50,599 nucleotides of DNA from Lachnospiraceae bacterium (GTDB lineage: Bacteria > Bacillota > Clostridia > Lachnospirales > Lachnospiraceae). The stretch covers positions 1-50,599 of the forward strand of contig JAGBBM010000101.1 of assembly GCA_017938485.1 (NCBI GenBank). The letters are read 5' to 3'. The notes under the pieces were generated by a model. The model was not told the origin of the DNA, made no database searches, and saw nothing but the letters and a program-made list of their open reading frames with translations. Of this stretch, positions 24,212 to 33,400 are shown in pieces. Both the position numbers and the translations under genes were made by a program. Position 1 is the stretch's first letter. The number at the start of each line of letters is the position of its first letter.

Positions 24212-24946
24212 TCAAAAATACTCTATCCCAGCAAGGGTAAGTCCGCAAGCCTCAGCAGTATTTCCAGCTCTACTTCTATCTAAGGCAAGTAAAATATCCT
24301 TAACTGACTCCGGTTTTCTTTGCCCTGTACCGCACTCAAGCAAGGTTCCCATGATTATTCTAACCATATTATAGAGGAAACCATATCCCTTAATTCTCAT
24401 GGTAATCATATTGCCTTCTCTACTAAATGATATATCTATAATCTCTCTTACTGTGCTTTCCACCTGAGCCTTTGCAGAACAAAAGGACTTAAAATCATGC
24501 TTGCCTATAAGATAGGAAGCTGCCTCCCTCATCTTTTCCACATCTATGTTATAGTACACAAACTTGGAATACAACCTCACCATAGGATTCGGAAATTTAT
24601 CGTTCCATATTTTATACTCATAGGTTTTAATGCTATCACAAAATCTAGGATGAAAGTCATCAGCCACCTTAATTGATTCACGTATTCTTATATCCTCTGG
24701 CAATCTCTGATTCAATGCAAAAGATATCTTTTCCGCAGGAATTCTGGTTTCCGTGTCAAACACAGCTACATTACCCATAGCGTGAACTCCCGCATCAGTG
24801 CGGCTTGCACCAATTACCTTTATATCTTCCTTAAGCAAATCAGATAACTCTTTATTCAAAACCTCTTCAATTGTAATTCCATTATCTTGCACCTGCCAGC
24901 CATGATAATTTGTACCATCGTAGGCAACGATAAGCTTCACTCTCAT
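24212..24946 (-). CDS. truA: tRNA pseudouridine(38-40) synthase TruA
   Basis: 244 residues. Modifies uridines 38-40 in the anticodon arm of tRNAs. The catalytic Asp51 lies in ASRTDAGVHAMGNVA; other family stretches are YDGTNYHGWQVQ, ALNQRLPEDIRI, FHPRF and GYGFLYNMVRIIMGTL. The start is one base after the stop of the upstream coiled-coil gene, so translation is coupled. Its place after ecfT and before rplM is the standard Firmicutes order, here interrupted by one extra gene. Confidence 0.97.
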   Translation of the reverse strand: MRVKLIVAYDGTNYHGWQVQDNGITIEEVLNKELSDLLKEDIKVIGASRTDAGVHAMGNVAVFDTETRIPAEKISFALNQRLPEDIRIRESIKVADDFHPRFCDSIKTYEYKIWNDKFPNPMVRLYSKFVYYNIDVEKMREAASYLIGKHDFKSFCSAKAQVESTVREIIDISFSREGNMITMRIKGYGFLYNMVRIIMGTLLECGTGQRKPESVKDILLALDRSRAGNTAEACGLTLAGIEYF

Positions 24947-24947
24947 T

Positions 24948-26051
24948 TTAATTTCTCCACTCGTTTAAATCATCCAGTTCCTTCTGAATTGCTTTTTTCT
25001 TTTCCTCACAATCCTTAAGCCATTCCTTGCAGCTAGATATCTCTAGCAAATTGCGTCTTTCCCGCTTTGATATAGGCTCCAAACCTTTTACAAATGCATA
25101 ATCCTGTATAATCTTGTTATTGTTTTCCAACAGATATCGAACAATAGGCTTTTCACTGGAAGAAACAATATATATAAACCCTGCCACCAATGATACACCT
25201 ATTACTACACCAACCGCAGCATAGGCTTTGCCCTCAAAACACTCATGTATAAAAGATAAAACTACCAACATTATAAGGTACATAAAAGCCTTTTTCTTTG
25301 TCAATTCAAACTCCTCATTTACCTCTTTTTTCTCACGTCTAAGCATATCCTTCTCAACCTCAAGTCTGTTTAAATCTTCCTTACATCTACGAATTTCACT
25401 ATCATATAAATCTACAATTTCAACATACTGAAGTTCTCCAGCCTTATCCTTGTTAATCTTAAATTTTGCATTGGCATCAGCCTGAGTTTTTTTCTCCTGC
25501 TCTGCCAGTATCCTCACTTTAAGAAGAACTTCCTCCTCTTTTTGCTTTCGCTCCAGGTTTTCTATCTCCTTATTCAGTTCCTCCAGTTGGTTTTTCATTA
25601 TGGATATTTTTTCATTTGATTTTTCTGCTTCCGTATCAAAGGATATTACACCCTTTTCATTATTTTTGTTCTTTGTGTTAAGCTTTTTCATCATCCTTAT
25701 TTCCGGAATCCAAAGCCTTACACAAGGATATATGCCGAACAGCATTACCAGCATACAGGTAAGCATACCCACGGCCGCTGCCCAAGAATACTCATCTAAA
25801 ACAATAGACCTATAACACCCTATAAATACCACCAAGCATACAATCATCACCAAGCTTGCTATACCCACATACACCATACGGGTTCTAGCTTTTTCCTTGG
25901 TTAATGTCTTCCTTTTAGATATATACTTATTATTAAACTCCTCATTTGATAGCTCTAGTTCAAGTAAGAGTTTACTTTCTCTACACTTATTTAATCTCTC
26001 CGTAACTACTATCAGTTGAGAACTTTCATAATGTGCCTCGTTCCAATTCAT
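24948..26051 (-). CDS. Coiled-coil membrane protein of unknown function, inserted between ecfT and truA
   Basis: 367 residues from the ATG at 26051, which has GGGGG nine bases upstream; an ATG three codons earlier touches that site. Two pairs of membrane spans (about 58-79 and 88-112, then 256-272 and 275-297) bracket a long charged coiled coil (about 140-250, Glu/Lys rich), and a further helical tail ends at KKKAIQKELDDLNEWRN. The layout of hairpin, coiled coil, hairpin, coiled tail suggests a self-assembling or scaffold-like membrane protein. I recognise no family. It begins about 30 bases after the ecfT stop and ends one base before truA, so it is part of the operon. Confidence 0.8.
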   Translation of the reverse strand: MNWNEAHYESSQLIVVTERLNKCRESKLLLELELSNEEFNNKYISKRKTLTKEKARTRMVYVGIASLVMIVCLVVFIGCYRSIVLDEYSWAAAVGMLTCMLVMLFGIYPCVRLWIPEIRMMKKLNTKNKNNEKGVISFDTEAEKSNEKISIMKNQLEELNKEIENLERKQKEEEVLLKVRILAEQEKKTQADANAKFKINKDKAGELQYVEIVDLYDSEIRRCKEDLNRLEVEKDMLRREKKEVNEEFELTKKKAFMYLIMLVVLSFIHECFEGKAYAAVGVVIGVSLVAGFIYIVSSSEKPIVRYLLENNNKIIQDYAFVKGLEPISKRERRNLLEISSCKEWLKDCEEKKKAIQKELDDLNEWRN

Positions 26052-26081
26052 AATTTTCATCCCCCATACAAGTCCTGCATT

Positions 26082-26861
26082 CTACCACTTAACAGCAAGC
26101 CATATCCCCAATATCAGTATGCCTAGCATTATAATATATGTTACCACATCCCTTATATCGTAGGATAATGGTTTTAGCTTAGTTCTTCCTTTTCCACCTG
26201 TGTAACATCTTGCATCCATAGCTTCCCCAAGATTTCCCGCCCTGTCTATAGCGTTCTGGAATAGAGGTATAACAACTGTACTCATGCTCTTAAGCCTTCT
26301 CAATGGTCCCCCCTTATCAAACTGAGCTCCTCTTGCTTCTTGAGCCTTCATAATTCTATCTAGTTCTTCAAATAAAACCGCAACAAATCTTAGAGCAATG
26401 GTAATACTCATGGCAACACTTCCACTTAAATGGAAACACTTTTCTAAGCCATCCGTGAGTTCTGTAGGCGTTGTAGTGTACATTATAATGGATGAAGCAA
26501 GTATCATCAACACCATTCTCCACACCAAAAAAACAAACTTCACTATACCTTCTTTTGTTATATCAAGAAAAAAGAACTCTGCCACCACATCTCCCGGTGT
26601 AGAAAATATACTGATAGCCGAGCAGATTATAACAAATATAAATATACTTTTTGTTCCCTTTACCATATGTGCTAATGGCACTTTACTAAGTAGCATTGTT
26701 CCCAAAAAGAATGCTGTAAGCATAGCAAACAAAACCAGATTTCTATCCAGCAGCAAAAGAATAATATATATAATTGTAAATCTTATCTTAACCCTAGGGT
26801 CCAGCCTGTGTATCACAGAATCATCATTGTAATACTGACCGATAGTAACATCCTTTAACAT
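26082..26861 (-). CDS. ecfT: Energy-coupling factor transporter transmembrane protein EcfT
   Basis: 259 residues with five or six membrane spans. The start HRLDPRVKIRF is typical of EcfT, and the two cytosolic coupling-helix motifs are present as QEARGAQF (near 180) and MDARCYTGG (near 217), the second an Ala-Arg-Cys variant of the Ala-Arg-Gly signature. EcfT couples the ATPases to interchangeable S components for vitamins and trace metals. No S-component gene is next to it, as expected for group II ECF modules with a shared energising unit. It starts 24 bases after the fused ATPase gene. Confidence 0.95.
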   Translation of the reverse strand: MLKDVTIGQYYNDDSVIHRLDPRVKIRFTIIYIILLLLDRNLVLFAMLTAFFLGTMLLSKVPLAHMVKGTKSIFIFVIICSAISIFSTPGDVVAEFFFLDITKEGIVKFVFLVWRMVLMILASSIIMYTTTPTELTDGLEKCFHLSGSVAMSITIALRFVAVLFEELDRIMKAQEARGAQFDKGGPLRRLKSMSTVVIPLFQNAIDRAGNLGEAMDARCYTGGKGRTKLKPLSYDIRDVVTYIIMLGILILGIWLAVKW

Positions 26862-26885
26862 ATATTTTCCCTTTCTTTATCATAC

Positions 26886-28667
26886 TTAAGGGGTATAATG
26901 CCATCCTAACGCTCGTTTAATATTATTAATTCCCTGTTCCATATCTACCGCAAAACAATCTACAGGAAGTCCCGACATACGCAGTTTTATAAGTAATTGC
27001 ATAATAGCAGGAAGATTATACATTGCCTGACTGTCATTTTGCCATATCTCATATAAACCGCTTGCTACATCTCCTGTATATGTGATTTGTCCCTGTTCTA
27101 AAACCACAATTCTATCAGCATATCTAGAGACACTTTCGATATCGTGGCTTATCATTATAATAGTCATACCTACTTCTTTATGAAGCGCTTCTATAATCCC
27201 AAGCATTTCTTTTTTTCCTTCGGGGTCTAATCCTGCCACAGGCTCATCCAAAATGAGATACTCTGGTTTCATAGCAAGTACCCCTGCTAATGCCACCCTT
27301 CTTTTTTGTCCCCCAGAAAGCTTATTTATAGGCATATCATATATCTCATCAGAAAGACCAACTAAGGATATTGCCTCATAGGCACGTTTTTGTGCTTCAA
27401 CTTCGCTTATACCCACATTTCTAGGGCCAAACACAACATCCTCATACACGTTTTTAGCAAAAAGCTGATGCTCTGGATATTGAAATACATATCCTATCTT
27501 ACACCTAAGTTTTCTTATATCTGTACTTCTATCATTAACATCTAAACCATCTACATATACTGCACCCTTTTTACATTTGAGCAAAGCTGGTATAAGCTGT
27601 AGCATGGTTGACTTTCCCGAACCCGTAGGTCCTACTATAGCTACGTACTCACCTTTACCCACGCTAAAGGATATATTGTCCAATACCTTTTTCTTACCAT
27701 AAGAAAAACTTACATTATTGAAAAGAATAGCATTTGTAGGATCAATCTTATTATGGGTTTTTATATGTTCCGGTAAGCTTACTTCTTTTTCAAAAGCTAG
27801 TGGATACTCACTCTTAAGTCTTGCCACAAGCCCCTGTAATGTGATTATATTGTTGTCTCTTATCAATCCTTCTTCAAACATTCGATTCTTGATACTAACA
27901 ATCTCAGGACATTCCAAGCCGTATTCACGTAACTTTTCAGGGTCTGCAAATATCTTTTCCTGCCTTCCCTTCATCACCATCTTTCCCTGGTGCATCACAT
28001 AGATATTATCGCAAAAGATAAGCTCATCCATCATATGTGTTATCATAATCACTGTTATACCAAGCTTGTCTTTCAGCTCTTTCATAAGCTCAATGATATC
28101 CCATCTGGATTTAGGGTCTAACATACTTGTAGCCTCATCAAGAACGATACATTCCGGTTCCATAGCAAGTACTCCGGCAAGAGCAACCTTTTGCTTTTCT
28201 CCACCACTTAATTCGTTTATGCGCTTGTCTGCCACGTCTTTTACCTTTGCACCATTTGCTACCAAGCCTGCCTTTTGAATAGCATTAAAAACCCTCTCCC
28301 AAAGTTTATACTGAGTAACTCCTATGTTCTCTGCTCCAAAGGCCACATCCTCTGACACCACACTTCCAATAATTTGGTCATCAGGATTTTGGAAAACCAT
28401 TCCTACTTTTTTTCTAATATCCTGCTCATTTGCCTCGTCCATAGCATCCATATTTCCTATGACAACTGTTCCCTCGATTGGAACAAGAAGTCTGTTTAAT
28501 ATCTTGGCAAAGGTGCTTTTTCCAGAACCATTCTTTCCCACAACACCTATAAACTGACCTTTTTTTGCATCAAAATTAATCCCACGGATAGCGTTTATCA
28601 TATCCGTGAGATAACCTTCCTCATCTCTTTCAAAATATTCAAATGTCAGGTCTTTTATTTTAATCAT
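26886..28667 (-). CDS. Fused EcfA-EcfA' double ATPase of the ECF transporter
   Basis: 593 residues carrying two complete ABC ATPase domains: the first with Walker A GKNGSGKS (44-51), signature LSGGE (152-156) and LDEATSMLD; the second with GPTGSGKS (345-352), LSGGQ (449-453) and LDEPVAGLD. The first ends in the ECF-specific C-terminal region, and a linker of about 40 residues (270-310) joins the halves. Most Firmicutes encode EcfA1 and EcfA2 as two separate proteins of about 280 residues, so this gene looks like a true fusion with no frame interruption. The order ecfA-ecfT-truA is preserved. It should energise uptake of vitamins through unlinked S components. Confidence 0.93.
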   Translation of the reverse strand: MIKIKDLTFEYFERDEEGYLTDMINAIRGINFDAKKGQFIGVVGKNGSGKSTFAKILNRLLVPIEGTVVIGNMDAMDEANEQDIRKKVGMVFQNPDDQIIGSVVSEDVAFGAENIGVTQYKLWERVFNAIQKAGLVANGAKVKDVADKRINELSGGEKQKVALAGVLAMEPECIVLDEATSMLDPKSRWDIIELMKELKDKLGITVIMITHMMDELIFCDNIYVMHQGKMVMKGRQEKIFADPEKLREYGLECPEIVSIKNRMFEEGLIRDNNIITLQGLVARLKSEYPLAFEKEVSLPEHIKTHNKIDPTNAILFNNVSFSYGKKKVLDNISFSVGKGEYVAIVGPTGSGKSTMLQLIPALLKCKKGAVYVDGLDVNDRSTDIRKLRCKIGYVFQYPEHQLFAKNVYEDVVFGPRNVGISEVEAQKRAYEAISLVGLSDEIYDMPINKLSGGQKRRVALAGVLAMKPEYLILDEPVAGLDPEGKKEMLGIIEALHKEVGMTIIMISHDIESVSRYADRIVVLEQGQITYTGDVASGLYEIWQNDSQAMYNLPAIMQLLIKLRMSGLPVDCFAVDMEQGINNIKRALGWHYTP

Positions 28668-28675
28668 AATTCCAC

Positions 28676-29506
28676 CTACATTATCCGTTCTCCACTATGG
28701 ACATAATGAAGCTTATCTCCCATTATCTCCTTCATTATACAAAAAGGTTCAACCCCTGTACAATGTCCTGTATAAAATACAGTGTCCATATTGGCAAGCT
28801 CTGTGGCAATCTCCTTAATATTATCTATATCTTCTTCTGAATATCCGTTTTTCTTCATAAGATGGAAACCACTTATAACTATATCCGGTTCCTCTCCATA
28901 TAATTTTTTATAGTGGTCTAATATATTTAATATTCCGTTGTGAGCACATCCAGATATTAGAATTTTTCTTCCTTCATCACAAATTACCACATATTGTTCA
29001 TGGCTAAAATCATCCTGAACAAATGTCTCCTTGTGGCATAGATTTACTCGCTCCATAAGCTCAAGATTACCTGATGGGAAACTCCTTCTTCCTGTTACAC
29101 CTGTAAAACAAGATATACCGTCATCAATCTTCGTATCTTTATCAAGTAATTTTATCTGAGGTAGCTGCAATAGATTCTTATCTATTCCTATATACTTTTC
29201 CAGCGTTTCATTTTTATGAAAATAATCATTTCCTGCATTTTTTTGCATATATATAGGTGCTGATGAATTAAGACTTGAAAATGTCATCAAGCCACCTGAA
29301 TGGTCATAGTGACCATGACTAAGAAACACCATATCTACCTTACTTAAATCCACATCAAGACTATTGGCATTATCCGCAAATGCACCTGTTTGTCCAGCAT
29401 CTATAAGTATTCTATGCTTGGCGGTTTCTACATAAAGGCTAAATCCATGTTCTGCCGAAACACTCTCAGATTCTTTTGTATTCTCCATCAAACAAACTAT
29501 TTTCAT
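28676..29506 (-). CDS. Metallo-beta-lactamase-fold hydrolase (COG1237 type)
   Basis: 276 residues. The metal motif HxHxDH appears as LSHGHYDHSGG (about 63-73); further metal ligands are likely the His in ISGCAHNGI and in YTGHCTGVEP near the end. The N-terminus VCLMENTKESES.SAEHGFSLYVE is typical of the family once linked to dihydropterin-type synthases, which is a soluble hydrolase/oxidoreductase group with mostly unknown substrates. The stop is eight bases before the fused ecfA start, so it probably heads this operon. Its function in the vitamin-transport context is unknown. Confidence 0.88.
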   Translation of the reverse strand: MKIVCLMENTKESESVSAEHGFSLYVETAKHRILIDAGQTGAFADNANSLDVDLSKVDMVFLSHGHYDHSGGLMTFSSLNSSAPIYMQKNAGNDYFHKNETLEKYIGIDKNLLQLPQIKLLDKDTKIDDGISCFTGVTGRRSFPSGNLELMERVNLCHKETFVQDDFSHEQYVVICDEGRKILISGCAHNGILNILDHYKKLYGEEPDIVISGFHLMKKNGYSEEDIDNIKEIATELANMDTVFYTGHCTGVEPFCIMKEIMGDKLHYVHSGERIM

Positions 29507-29604
29507 AAAAACTCCTCAATGTCATTTTCTCAAATAAATAATACTGCATATAATTCTACCATTCTTTGCCCAAAATGTGAAGTAGGCACAACAATCCCTA
29601 AAAA

Positions 29605-29645
29605 ATAATGATGCAAGGATTAAGCAGCTATACTTAACCCTTGCA
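29605..29645 (-). terminator. Terminator of trxA
   Basis: Arms TGCAAGGATTAAG (29612-29624) and CTTAACCCTTGCA (29633-29645) with one mismatch, followed on the minus strand by TCATTATTTTTT; about 25 bases after the trxA stop. Confidence 0.82.
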
Positions 29646-29670
29646 CCACATTAATTATGTTAAAAGAAAA

Positions 29671-29979
29671 CTAATTAAGCATCTCCAAAATCATGCTCTT
29701 AGGTATAACCCCTACCTCACGTTTTGAAGGTTCTCCATCTTTGAAAAGTATCAATGTTGGAATACTCATAACATTGTACTTTACAGCAAGTTCTCCCTGT
29801 TCATCAATATTGACTTTTCCAACCTTAATGTCCGCTCTTTCCTCTGCAACAGCGTCCACTATAGGCCCAAGCATCTTACATGGTCCACACCAATCTGCCC
29901 AGAAGTCTACCAATACTGGTATATCAGAACCAAGAACTTCACTTTCAAAATTCTCTACTGTTATCTCTACTACTGCCAT
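29671..29979 (-). CDS. trxA: Thioredoxin
   Basis: 102 residues, the standard thioredoxin length. Active site WCGPCK with Cys31 and Cys34, buried Asp in VDFWADW, cis-proline stretch SIPTLILFK. It reduces protein disulfides with electrons from thioredoxin reductase, which is not encoded nearby. AGGAGG precedes the ATG; it has its own promoter and terminator. Confidence 0.97.
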   Translation of the reverse strand: MAVVEITVENFESEVLGSDIPVLVDFWADWCGPCKMLGPIVDAVAEERADIKVGKVNIDEQGELAVKYNVMSIPTLILFKDGEPSKREVGVIPKSMILEMLN

Positions 29980-30031
29980 AATCTTTCCTCCTATATATTG
30001 TTGTGTATTAGGATTACTCCTTTACAGGATG

Positions 30032-30040
30032 ATTATACCA
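30032..30040 (-). promoter_or_regulatory. Extended -10 promoter of trxA
   Basis: TGGTATAAT on the minus strand, a perfect -10 with a TG extension, about 50 bases before the trxA start. The -35 is weak. Confidence 0.65.
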
Positions 30041-30064
30041 CATATATACGTAAATGCATCAAAA

Positions 30065-30952
30065 TTATGCTCTGTCTTCCTTGCCCCAGAAGAATGTTAC
30101 AACTGTACCAGGACCTGTATGACTACCGATAACTGTACCGATGCTGTTGATTATAATCTCACCACTAATCTTAGGGAAAGTCTCCTTAATAAGCTTCTTA
30201 AGATACTCTGCATCCTCCATACTAGCTGACATAGAAAGCCAACAGCTACCTGAATAGTCAACGCCTCCATCAGCAAGCTCAACCATCTTTTCAACCAATC
30301 TCTTCGCAGCCTTCTTCTTACCTCTAATCTTTTCTTGAGGAGCAAGCTTACCTTCTTTATCTACGCAAATGATAGGACATATATTAAGCATGTTTCCGAT
30401 AAAGCCTGATGTCTTAGAAACACGACCACCCTTTACAAGATACTTAAGGTCTGATACGTAAAGCCAATGTGCTACCTTATTCTTATGCTCTTCTATCCAC
30501 TCTGCTAACTCATCTATAGATGCACCAGCAGCTTTTTTCTTTGCTGCTTCAACCATAAGCATACCATAACCTGTAGCCGCACAAAGAGAATCAATAACAA
30601 TTATCTTTCTGTCCGGATATCTCTCCTGAAGCTCGTCTCTTGCAATAAGGGCTGAATTATGAACTCCTGAAATACCAGAAGATAATGTACAATGTATAAC
30701 ATCCTTACCTTCCTCGAGATAAGGTGTAAAGAATTCGATAAACTCATCTGGATTAATCTGAGATGTAGCTGTATCTGCCCCCTCTTCCATCTTCTTGTAG
30801 AACTCATCAAAGCTTATGGTCTGCCCTAAATCATCTGGGTACATAACACCATCAAGACTATAATGAAAATAAATGTATTTTATGTCGTACTTCTCAAACT
30901 GTTCCTTTGTCAAGTCTGCTGTTGAACAGGCACTAATAATATAATCAGCCAT
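30065..30952 (-). CDS. DegV family fatty-acid-binding protein
   Basis: 295 residues in the DegV fold: N-terminal DYIISACSTADLT, KYIYFHYSLDG, TSQINPDEFIEFFTPYLEEGKDVIHCTLSSGISG with the lipid-head contact Thr/Ser residues, VIDSLCAATGYG and the C-terminal GTVIGSHTGPGTVVTFFWG. DegV/FakB-type proteins present fatty acids to a FakA kinase for phospholipid synthesis; a FakA gene is not in the window, so this copy's exact partner is open. It has a consensus promoter at 31002-31030 and GAGGTAAG before the ATG. Confidence 0.95.
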   Translation of the reverse strand: MADYIISACSTADLTKEQFEKYDIKYIYFHYSLDGVMYPDDLGQTISFDEFYKKMEEGADTATSQINPDEFIEFFTPYLEEGKDVIHCTLSSGISGVHNSALIARDELQERYPDRKIIVIDSLCAATGYGMLMVEAAKKKAAGASIDELAEWIEEHKNKVAHWLYVSDLKYLVKGGRVSKTSGFIGNMLNICPIICVDKEGKLAPQEKIRGKKKAAKRLVEKMVELADGGVDYSGSCWLSMSASMEDAEYLKKLIKETFPKISGEIIINSIGTVIGSHTGPGTVVTFFWGKEDRA

Positions 30953-31001
30953 ATCTTACCTCACATAATTTTCGTCACCATCGGACGTAGTTTTCAATAC
31001 T

Positions 31002-31030
31002 ATGTTATACATTTTCCTTTATTATGTCAA
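31002..31030 (-). promoter_or_regulatory. Sigma-A promoter of the degV gene
   Basis: TTGACA (31025-31030), 17-base spacer, TAACAT (31002-31007) on the minus strand, about 50 bases before the start. Confidence 0.8.
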
Positions 31031-31053
31031 GGGGTTTTGGCAATATTTTCACA

Positions 31054-31746
31054 TTATCTTTTCATACCTCTTAGCATAATTTTATCATCATCAGCTATTC
31101 TGTAAGACTCCATCATCTTCTGTATAGCTTTGTTATATGTAAAATCATCAAGGGTATTATGCCCATCTCTCATATAATCAAGGGTTTTTTCACGCTGTTT
31201 TGCAAAAGCTGTAGCAATGGCCCATGCAACTCCCATTTTTCTGTAATAGCCATGGTTTTTCATACTGTCAAGTATTCTCAAAGACGAATCAATATATTCA
31301 TCTGTCAAATAGTAATTCATCAACATAATTGCCGCAAATCGCTGATTGAATTCGTCGTCTTTTTCAGCATATTCTTTAATAACAGGCAAAAAACTATCCT
31401 GATGTTTTTTTATAATTTTTAGAGTTGCACAAAATCCATCACATAAAGACCAGTCATTTATTTTGGCAACATATTTTCTAATGTATGGTAGCAAAGTCTC
31501 ATAGCAAGCTTTGGCATAACCTATTACAAATCCTTGAAGATTAACCTCCTCAAAAGTATCGTCTACTGCACTTTCAAGATATGCCTCCCAATCCCCTTTG
31601 GCAATCTCCTTAGCTAAGTTTCTAAGAGCAGGAATTCTCACTCCCAGTATAGGTCTGCTGCCCGGTATAAGTGCCTGACTAAATTCCTTATATTTTGTTT
31701 CTGCCATTGACTCTAGGTGAGCTCTGATTACCTTGTTATCCACCAT
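31054..31746 (-). CDS. DNA alkylation repair protein (AlkD-like HEAT-repeat glycosylase)
   Basis: 230 residues, nearly all helical, with paired-helix HEAT-like repeats. The N-terminal SRPILGVRIPALRNLAKEI and the middle INDWSLCDGFCATLK correspond to conserved stretches of the AlkC/AlkD family, where a Trp and an Asp in this region act on alkylated bases; MNYYLTDEYID and YYRKMGVAWAIA follow. Proteins of this subgroup are often of untested activity, so base excision is inferred from family. It is 24 bases downstream of the LURP-one-like gene, probably in one transcript. Confidence 0.88.
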   Translation of the reverse strand: MVDNKVIRAHLESMAETKYKEFSQALIPGSRPILGVRIPALRNLAKEIAKGDWEAYLESAVDDTFEEVNLQGFVIGYAKACYETLLPYIRKYVAKINDWSLCDGFCATLKIIKKHQDSFLPVIKEYAEKDDEFNQRFAAIMLMNYYLTDEYIDSSLRILDSMKNHGYYRKMGVAWAIATAFAKQREKTLDYMRDGHNTLDDFTYNKAIQKMMESYRIADDDKIMLRGMKR

Positions 31747-31770
31747 CTGTCTCCTTTAATTTTAGGTATA

Positions 31771-32235
31771 TTAAGAATTCTTCTCCGCATCTATTGCAAC
31801 AATAAGCATCAATGCATATAAATCATCCTGTGGATTTGTACTTTTGATTCTATATGCATCAGTCCAATTAAGCACCTCTTTAGATATATCTGCAATCTGG
31901 TAACCCACAGCATTGTATATTTGATACTCCCACTCTGGAACATCCCCCTCTATGTGCCAGCCATTAAAATCTATATTATAGGTGGTCTTAAAATCACTAA
32001 ATTCCTTGCTAATACTTCCAATGTAGTTCCCATCCACATACATTTCAAACTTAGGTAACAAAGTATCTCTTTTTTCTTTTATCATACCAACTTCATTGTT
32101 TTGTGTATCGTAGATTCGCAAACAATGCCCCCAGGAAAGTTCCCCCTTTATGGTATAGATAACATTACCATCCTCATCAAATACATTGTAACTGTCGAAC
32201 CAAGTAAAGGCTCTTTGTTTAATAAATAGTTTCAT
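31771..32235 (-). CDS. LURP-one-related (tubby/scramblase-like fold) protein
   Basis: 154 residues. The pattern LFIKQRAFTWFDSYNVFDEDGNVIYTIKG, RIYDTQNNEVGMIKEK and a late DAYRI...D...ALMLIVAID follows the beta-barrel of LURP-one-related/YxjI proteins. The biochemical role in bacteria is unknown. AGGAGGGG lies before the start. A candidate promoter on the minus strand (TTGTAA, 17 bases, TAGGAT) is weak. It leads a likely two-gene unit with the AlkD-like gene. Confidence 0.85.
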   Translation of the reverse strand: MKLFIKQRAFTWFDSYNVFDEDGNVIYTIKGELSWGHCLRIYDTQNNEVGMIKEKRDTLLPKFEMYVDGNYIGSISKEFSDFKTTYNIDFNGWHIEGDVPEWEYQIYNAVGYQIADISKEVLNWTDAYRIKSTNPQDDLYALMLIVAIDAEKNS

Positions 32236-32324
32236 AGTATACCCCTCCTTTATAGGCTTATCCTATCACACAACCTTAGTTGTTACAATAAAAAACCTGT
32301 ATTATGGGAAATTTACAACAAAAA

Positions 32325-32348
32325 ATCACGGAGCGAAAACTCCGTGAT
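32325..32348 (-). terminator. Terminator of asnA
   Basis: Perfect 9-bp stem ATCACGGAG / CTCCGTGAT around a 6-base loop, 20 bases after the asnA stop codon and followed on the minus strand by a T run. Confidence 0.9.
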
Positions 32349-32368
32349 AAAAAACCTTTATGAATAAA

Positions 32369-33379
32369 TTATAATATATGTACTCCATGTGCCTTTGCTG
32401 TCTCAAGTACATCCTCTGGCCAGATTGAAGACTGAACCTCACCGATATGGGCTCTCTGAAGGAAGAACATACATATACGTGACTGTCCAATACCACCACC
32501 GATAGTGTATGGTAACTCCTTATCAAGAACTGCCTTCTGGAATGGAAGTGCGGCTCTATCCTCACAACCAGATTTTTTTAGCTGTGCGTCCAAAGCATCC
32601 TCATCAACACGAATACCCATAGAAGAAAGTTCAAGAGATATATCAAGTACTGGATAGTATACTAAGATGTCTCCATTCAAACTCCAGTCATCATAGTCTG
32701 GAGCTCTACCATCATGACGCTCACCGGAAGCAAGCTTATCACCGATACCCATAAGGAATACCGCGCCCTTTTCCTTGGCAATAAGGTGTTCTCTCTCCTT
32801 TGGAGTCTTGTCTGGGTACATATCCTCAAGCTCCTGAGTAGTGATAAATACAATCTCATTTGGGAGAAATGGATCCATAAAATGATATCTTCCACATATG
32901 TAATATTCAGTTTGTTTAATAGCCATATATATACGGAAAACTGTTTCCTTTAAGGTTCCAATATTTCTATCTTCCTTATCTATAATCTTCTCCCAATCCC
33001 ACTGATCAACATAGATTGAGTGGATATTGTCAGTATCCTCATCACGACGAATAGCACTCATATCTGTGTAAAGGCCTTCACCTACAGAAAATCCGTAGTT
33101 GGCAAGGGCAAGTCTCTTCCACTTTGCAAGAGAATGTACTATCTCTACAGGTGCATCATTTTGTTCCTTCACACCGAAGGATACTGGACGCTCTACACCA
33201 TTTAAGTTGTCGTTAAGACCTGACTCAGGCTTAACAAAAAGTGGAGCGGAAACTCTGGTAAGATTAAGAGCAGATGCCAAGGCACGCTCAAAGTAATCCT
33301 TAACCTCTTTTATTGCAATTTCTGTTTCTTTAATTGACTGTGGGCTCTTGTAGCCCTCCGGAATATATATAGTTCCCAT
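32369..33379 (-). CDS. asnA: Aspartate-ammonia ligase (asparagine synthetase A)
   Basis: 336 residues from the ATG at 33379, eight bases after AGGAGG; an upstream in-frame ATG lacks a site. AsnA makes asparagine from aspartate, ammonia and ATP in the cytosol and has a class II aminoacyl-tRNA synthetase fold. Recognisable stretches: [46 protein letters not shown], and the C-terminal [25 protein letters not shown]. It follows asnS on the same strand, with a 400-base gap filled by tandem repeats. The neighbouring glutamine synthetase points to a local nitrogen-assimilation theme. Confidence 0.97.
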   Translation of the reverse strand: MGTIYIPEGYKSPQSIKETEIAIKEVKDYFERALASALNLTRVSAPLFVKPESGLNDNLNGVERPVSFGVKEQNDAPVEIVHSLAKWKRLALANYGFSVGEGLYTDMSAIRRDEDTDNIHSIYVDQWDWEKIIDKEDRNIGTLKETVFRIYMAIKQTEYYICGRYHFMDPFLPNEIVFITTQELEDMYPDKTPKEREHLIAKEKGAVFLMGIGDKLASGERHDGRAPDYDDWSLNGDILVYYPVLDISLELSSMGIRVDEDALDAQLKKSGCEDRAALPFQKAVLDKELPYTIGGGIGQSRICMFFLQRAHIGEVQSSIWPEDVLETAKAHGVHIL

Positions 33380-33400
33380 ATATATTGCCTCCTTTATTTT

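Noticed and set aside
29693-30229. Plus-strand reading frame across trxA and degV
   Set aside because: Shadow of two certain minus-strand genes; no independent coding signal.
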